Part shown: one piece after another, positions 60,020-64,000 of the stretch
Numbering within the stretch: position 1 is the stretch's first letter
Layout: each line of letters begins with the position of its first letter
Source of the DNA: Candidatus Methylomirabilis lanthanidiphila
GTDB lineage: Bacteria; Methylomirabilota; Methylomirabilia; Methylomirabilales; Methylomirabilaceae
DNA length: 64,000 nucleotides
Direction: 5' to 3'
Assembly: GCA_902196205.1 (NCBI GenBank)
Contig: CABIKM010000019.1
Span: 1 to 64,000 of the forward strand
Position numbers and translations under genes: made by a program
Notes under the pieces: model-generated
Databases searched by the model: none
What the model was told of the DNA's origin: nothing
What the model saw: the letters and a program-made list of their open reading frames with translations, nothing else

Positions 60020-62507
60020 GCGTCCACTGGACATTGTCCTGGCCCTCATCGGACTTTCGCTGGCTTGGCCAGTCTTGCTGCTGATTGCCCTGCTCATCAA
60101 GCTGGATTCCCGAGGTCCGGTCTTGTTCCGACAGGAGCGCATTGGGCGGGCGGGAAAGCCGTTTCGGCTTCTCAAATTCCGCAGTATGGTCGACAACGCC
60201 TACGCTCTGGGCCCCCGACTTACCCAGAAGCGCGACCCTCGGATTACGCGGATCGGCCAAATCCTTCGTTGGCTCAAGCTGGATGAGCTCCCGCAGCTCA
60301 TCAATGTCCTGAAGGGCGATATGAGTTTTATAGGCCCGCGTCCGGAAGATCCCCACTTTGTCTCGTTGTATACCGAAGAGGAGCGGGCGGTGCTTTCGGT
60401 GCGGCCCGGTATCGTGGGTCCCAGTCAGATCAAAGGGCGGGATGAGCTGGAGCTGTACCCTGAAGGAGTGGATACGGAACAATATTATACCGAGCACATC
60501 CTTCCGGCGAAGCTCCAGACCGACTTGGAGTATGTGCGTCGCGCGAGTCTCTGGTGCGACCTGCAGTTGCTGATGGCAGGCATTGCCGCGACGGTCCTTG
60601 GTTCTTTTAAGTCCAAATATGTTCGTCTGAATCGAAGAAAGATCTCTTTTCTCGGTCTCGACATTGCGCTGAGTCTCAGCGCATATCTGCTGGCTTTCGG
60701 TCTCGTGTTCGATTGGACGATTACCTCCCACGCCATTCCATACTTGACCCTGGTGTGCATCTCGATCGTGCTCTTCCGACCTCTCTGCTTTATGTATTGT
60801 GGACTCTACCAGAACATTCTCAAATATCTGGGGACAACCGAGTTTACGGCCGTTATCAAAGCCGTGACGCTTGGCTCGGTCCTGATCAGCGCGAATCTGT
60901 TCCTTTTCGGCTTCGCTTCGCACTCCAGGGCTGTTCTCGCCACCGATTGGATGTTGTTGGTGATCGCCCTGTTCGGCTATCGACTCTATCTGAAGGCAAG
61001 GGCCGAACTTGCGTCGCATCCCAGAATCCCAACAGTGATCGCGGGAGTCACCAACATGGGTGAGGAGTTGGCCAGAGAGCTGATCCGGAATCCTTCTCTC
61101 CCATACATGCCCGTTGCCTTTCTGGATAATGACCCGCACAAGTGGGGCGCCCTCATCCATGGCGTTCGGGTCAAGGGGGGGATCAAGGATCTTGCCCAGG
61201 TCGCCCGACTGACGGGGGCTCGGATGGTCCTCATTCCTTATCCCAATATGTCCACGAATGGGGACCTGCGCGACATGATTCATCAGTGCCGTCAACAGCG
61301 TCTTGACTATCGTGCCATCCCGGCGCTCGATCATTTGCTGAACGGATCGTTCCGGCTTCCCGAGGACCCGGCGGCGCATACAGGAGATCTCGAACCGGCT
61401 CAGCACAAAGCTACCAGTGATAAGCAAGAGCCAGGCGGCGCAGAAACACGCGCGGCTTTCCCGAAAGGACCACCTGTAATTCTGGTGACGGGGGGGGCCG
61501 GCTACGTTGGGTCTTGGTTGGTCCGAAAGCTCCTGGAACGCAACTACCGCGTCCGTATCCTCGACAGCTTGCTGTATGGAGACCGCGGGCTCCGTGATCT
61601 CGCCGACCATTCGCATGTGGAGGTCATAGAGGGGGACATCCGACATCTGTGGACGATGGCTCGCGCGATCAAAGGCGTCAGCGGGGTGATCGCATTGGCG
61701 GCCTTCGTGGGAGATGCTGCCTGTGATCTGGACCCTGAAGAGACGATTGCCACCAACTACGAATCGGTCAGACTACTGGCCGATGTATGCCGCCGGCAAG
61801 GTGTCCGGCGAGTCGTCTTCGCGTCATCGTGCAGCGTGTACGGGGCCAACTCCGCCCTGGTCCTCAACGAAGGCTCCTGGCTCAATCCTGTCTCGCTGTA
61901 TGCGCGGACCCGCATCCAGGCTGAGGAGGTGCTCCTCCGGCACGCGGAGTCTTTCGAGGTCGTCATCCTCCGACTGGCCACGGTCTTCGGCCTCTCGCCG
62001 AGAATGCGGTTTGACCTCCTGGTGAACACGCTGACGCTCAACGCCGTGATCAACCGGAGGATACAGCTCTTCGGGGGCGAACAGTGGCGTCCCAACCTCC
62101 ATGTGTGTGATGCCGCTGATGCCTTCATCCTTGGCCTTGAGGCGCCGGCCGAGAAGGTTCAGAAGGGGATCTTCAATGTCGGCTCTAACGAGAGCAACTA
62201 CACCATCGCTCAGATCGCCGAGCTGGTGAAGCAACACGTGGGACAGGTGAAGGTGGAAATCAAAGCAGATCAGGCCGATCAACGGAATTATCGGGTGGGA
62301 TTTGACAAGATTCGGTACGTCCTTGGCTTTCAACCGCAGTTTACGGTGGAGGACGGGATCAAGGAGATTGCACAGGCTCTGGCGGGCGGCCTGATCCGAG
62401 ATCCTGCTGCCGACATCTATCACAATTACCGATGTTTGACCAAGCGCCGCCCGTCGCAGGCTGTGGGAATGCTACGGCCTATGCTGGCTGGGACTGCGGC
62501 CACGTGA
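60012..62507 (+). CDS. triple fusion: sugar-phosphotransferase / PglF-like membrane-Rossmann half / extended SDR
   Basis: 831 residues. Module 1 (1-200) is a priming sugar transferase: KRPLDIVLALIG, FRQERIGRAGKPF, LKFRSM, LDELPQLINVLKGDMSFIGPRP. Module 2 (about 210-450) has four or so membrane segments and a CoA-binding-like Rossmann part (IPTVIAGVTNMGEELARELI, RAIPALDHLLNG), like the first half of PglF/CapD/FlaA1, but it ends before their catalytic part. Module 3 (about 485-805) is a GalE/RmlB-like SDR: VTGGAGYVGSW (492-502), FASSCSVYG (603-611), SLYARTR (628-634), where Arg634 replaces the usual YxxxK lysine. GTG start overlaps the DegT gene. Continuous frame with no sign of sequencing error; the later modules keep full motifs. 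Confidence 0.88.
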   Translation: MAKRPLDIVLALIGLSLAWPVLLLIALLIKLDSRGPVLFRQERIGRAGKPFRLLKFRSMVDNAYALGPRLTQKRDPRITRIGQILRWLKLDELPQLINVLKGDMSFIGPRPEDPHFVSLYTEEERAVLSVRPGIVGPSQIKGRDELELYPEGVDTEQYYTEHILPAKLQTDLEYVRRASLWCDLQLLMAGIAATVLGSFKSKYVRLNRRKISFLGLDIALSLSAYLLAFGLVFDWTITSHAIPYLTLVCISIVLFRPLCFMYCGLYQNILKYLGTTEFTAVIKAVTLGSVLISANLFLFGFASHSRAVLATDWMLLVIALFGYRLYLKARAELASHPRIPTVIAGVTNMGEELARELIRNPSLPYMPVAFLDNDPHKWGALIHGVRVKGGIKDLAQVARLTGARMVLIPYPNMSTNGDLRDMIHQCRQQRLDYRAIPALDHLLNGSFRLPEDPAAHTGDLEPAQHKATSDKQEPGGAETRAAFPKGPPVILVTGGAGYVGSWLVRKLLERNYRVRILDSLLYGDRGLRDLADHSHVEVIEGDIRHLWTMARAIKGVSGVIALAAFVGDAACDLDPEETIATNYESVRLLADVCRRQGVRRVVFASSCSVYGANSALVLNEGSWLNPVSLYARTRIQAEEVLLRHAESFEVVILRLATVFGLSPRMRFDLLVNTLTLNAVINRRIQLFGGEQWRPNLHVCDAADAFILGLEAPAEKVQKGIFNVGSNESNYTIAQIAELVKQHVGQVKVEIKADQADQRNYRVGFDKIRYVLGFQPQFTVEDGIKEIAQALAGGLIRDPAADIYHNYRCLTKRRPSQAVGMLRPMLAGTAAT

Positions 62508-62518
62508 TGGAGGATTCC

Positions 62519-63931
62519 ATGGCACACACGCTCTTTCCAACCGACAGGGCCGAGATCGGCCACGCAGGGCAGCTCATCTTTGATGGGATCGATCTGAGTC
62601 GAGTAGCTCAGGAGTATGAGACCCCGTGCTATCTCATTTCGGAAAACATCCTTCGGTCCAACTATCGGAGGTTCATGGCAGCGTTTGAGGGGGTGCCCGG
62701 CTTCAAAACGTATTATTCGGTAAAGACCAACTACGAGAGCCGGGTCCTGCAGTGCTTGCGTGATCTTGGCTCCGGGGCCGAGGTGTCGGGAGCGCTCGAA
62801 CTGTTAGCCGCTCGCAGGGGGAGGTTCCGACCGGAGGACGTGGTATTCGATGGTCCCTGTAAACACGAGGAAGAGCTTCGGCAGGCCATTGATCTTGGGA
62901 TTCACCTTATCAATGTGGAGTCCGAGCTTGAGCTGCAGGTCATTGACCGGCTGGCGCGCGAAAAGGGACGTATCATCCCCGTAGGGATCCGCATCGATCC
63001 GATCGTCAAGAACCCCTCCTATAGCACACTTATCGCGACCTACAAGCAGAAGTTCGGATTTCCCATCGATCGCTGTGATCCCGTGTTCGAGCTGGCGAAT
63101 CGGTGTAAAAACGTTCAGGTGGTCGGCCTGCACGCCCATATCGGCTCGCAAATCTTGTCTCCCGATCTGTATGTGAAGAATCTGAATGCCCTGTTTGAGT
63201 TGGCCGCCCGCCTCACGAAGAACGGCTTGAAGATTTGGGAGATCAATATCGGAGGGGGATTCCCAGCCCAAAGTATCCGACATCTCCGGGTGTCGAGACG
63301 GATGAAAGGCGCGCGGCTTCTTGAGCGAGTCAATCTTCTCGAGTCGAAAACGCCTGAGATTGACGAGTTTGGGAGAAGTGTCCAGGAAGGATATCGAGCG
63401 GCGTGTCTGCAGTGGAATATCAAGCCGACTCTGGCAGCCGAGCCGGGTCGCAGTCTCGTAAGCAACACCTGCGTCATCATCGGGAAGGTACGGGTGATCA
63501 AGGATCGCTGGGTGTTTACCGACATCAGCATCAATGACGTTCCGGAAAATCTCTTCTTTTCGGAGTTCAGGGTCTTCTTCCCCAACAAAATGCGGGAGGG
63601 TCGGACAAGAAAGGCCCACCTCAGCGGTCCAACGCTCGCGACGAATGACGTCATCTTATTCGAGGCCGATGTTCCTGAGCTTGAGCCCGGAGATCCTATT
63701 GCCATTTTCGATACAGGCGCCTATTCAATCAGCCGCGCCAACCAGTTCACCCGGCCAAGAAGTGCGGTCTACTTCGTGAGGTCTGACGGCAGGATGGAGG
63801 TCATTCGCCGCCGGGAGCGGCCAGAGGATGTTATGAGAATGCAGGTATGGAATCAGCAGGAGGATAGCAATGAGTTCGTGGAAAGGTTTGCTGTTGCGGG
63901 GTCTTCGGTACGGAATCGAGCGTTGGAATGA
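62519..63931 (+). CDS. LysA-like PLP-dependent decarboxylase family protein
   Basis: 470 residues, alanine-racemase/ODC fold. Lys69 in TYYSVKTNYE binds PLP; VVFDGPCKHEEEL near 108, LHAHIGSQIL near 197, INIGGGFP near 234 and AEPGRSLVSN near 303 are typical. The C-terminal catalytic segment, usually GPxCxSxD, reads SGPTLATND, so the expected cysteine is missing, while the AYSISRANQF end is present. It may act on a bulkier or different substrate, or be a racemase or synthase. TGATG joins it to the previous gene; ATG at 62519 has GGAGG upstream, but 62507 is possible. Confidence 0.85.
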   Translation: MAHTLFPTDRAEIGHAGQLIFDGIDLSRVAQEYETPCYLISENILRSNYRRFMAAFEGVPGFKTYYSVKTNYESRVLQCLRDLGSGAEVSGALELLAARRGRFRPEDVVFDGPCKHEEELRQAIDLGIHLINVESELELQVIDRLAREKGRIIPVGIRIDPIVKNPSYSTLIATYKQKFGFPIDRCDPVFELANRCKNVQVVGLHAHIGSQILSPDLYVKNLNALFELAARLTKNGLKIWEINIGGGFPAQSIRHLRVSRRMKGARLLERVNLLESKTPEIDEFGRSVQEGYRAACLQWNIKPTLAAEPGRSLVSNTCVIIGKVRVIKDRWVFTDISINDVPENLFFSEFRVFFPNKMREGRTRKAHLSGPTLATNDVILFEADVPELEPGDPIAIFDTGAYSISRANQFTRPRSAVYFVRSDGRMEVIRRRERPEDVMRMQVWNQQEDSNEFVERFAVAGSSVRNRALE

Positions 63932-63983
63932 AGCGACTCCCGGCTCGCCGTCGATACGCAGCCGGCTCTCGTAGGGAAAGCAT

Positions 63984-64000
63984 ATGACAGACATCACCGT
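63984..64000 (+). CDS. start of a gene cut by the window edge
   Basis: ATGACAGACATCACCGT reads MTDITV, preceded by AGGGAAAG at a fair Shine-Dalgarno distance and 52 bases after the previous stop. Too short to identify. Confidence 0.4.

Noticed and set aside
39359-64000. Exosortase (xrtA) and PEP-CTERM substrates
   Set aside because: Looked for because several partners are XrtA-type; none is encoded here, so the system is called XrtA-like only by its companion genes.

Overview
The window is GC-rich, dense and bacterial, with many ATGA or GTGA stop/start overlaps. It comes from a Gram-negative-type cell: there are two outer-membrane polysaccharide export lipoproteins and chain-length proteins of the Wzz/Wzc type. 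Gene content, XrtA/exosortase-type exopolysaccharide genes, the 'PPNPPFIKGG'-coding palindromic repeats and the heptamer arrays would suit an NC10 (Methylomirabilota)-like organism. That placement is inference; no rRNA or other decisive marker is present.

Layout. 1-4020: sugar genes (wecB, a glucuronyl C5-epimerase-like gene, a GT4 glycosyltransferase) set among palindromic repeats. 4020-14400: an eroded accessory belt. Small toxin-antitoxin or nuclease-type genes (UPF0175, HEPN relic, DUF4258/YgiT, Uma2, DUF433/DUF5615, Phd/PIN, AbrB/RelE) and repeat arrays lie among broken remains of polysaccharide genes (GT4 tail, hisF-like, bi-domain oxidoreductase) and a few intact genes (VanZ-sugar transferase fusion, four-helix protein, geranylgeranyl-reductase-like flavoprotein, DUF4143 ATPase). 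14418-21932 (minus): an exopolysaccharide operon running FecR-domain protein, Wza-like exporter, Wzc-like tyrosine kinase, TPR protein and J-domain membrane protein, from a near-consensus promoter at 22086-22114.

22487-38774 (plus): conserved housekeeping genes tilS, ftsH, folP, cdaA-cdaR-glmM, pdxJ, acpS, nnr, tsaE, an MFS gene, tsaB, rimI, a Trm112-like gene, gltX and greA, ending at tRNA-Gln(CUG). Next comes about 500 bp of AT-richer DNA without genes.

39359-64000 (plus): a second, larger exopolysaccharide locus. It opens with regulators: a PAS-LuxR protein, a PAS-type sigma54 activator, two NusG/UpxY paralogues and a receiver protein without an output domain. These are followed by an export lipoprotein, an XrtA-type ATPase, a CpsD-like ATPase, a Wzz protein, an O-antigen ligase, GT4/GT4/GT2 transferases, a FemAB/GNAT-like protein, two sugar-nucleotide epimerase modules, an ATP-grasp protein, an acyltransferase, a DegT aminotransferase, a three-module sugar transferase/PglF-like/SDR fusion and a LysA-like decarboxylase. 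No exosortase or PEP-CTERM protein is visible in the window.

The most striking points are: a complete-looking sigma54 module (three GTCTC-N6-GAGAY dyads plus a -24/-12 promoter) between the activator gene and the next operon; a heptamer array translated inside a priming sugar-phosphotransferase, which could make it phase variable; the 831-residue triple fusion; and a graveyard of polysaccharide-gene fragments now occupied by toxin-antitoxin genes and repeats.
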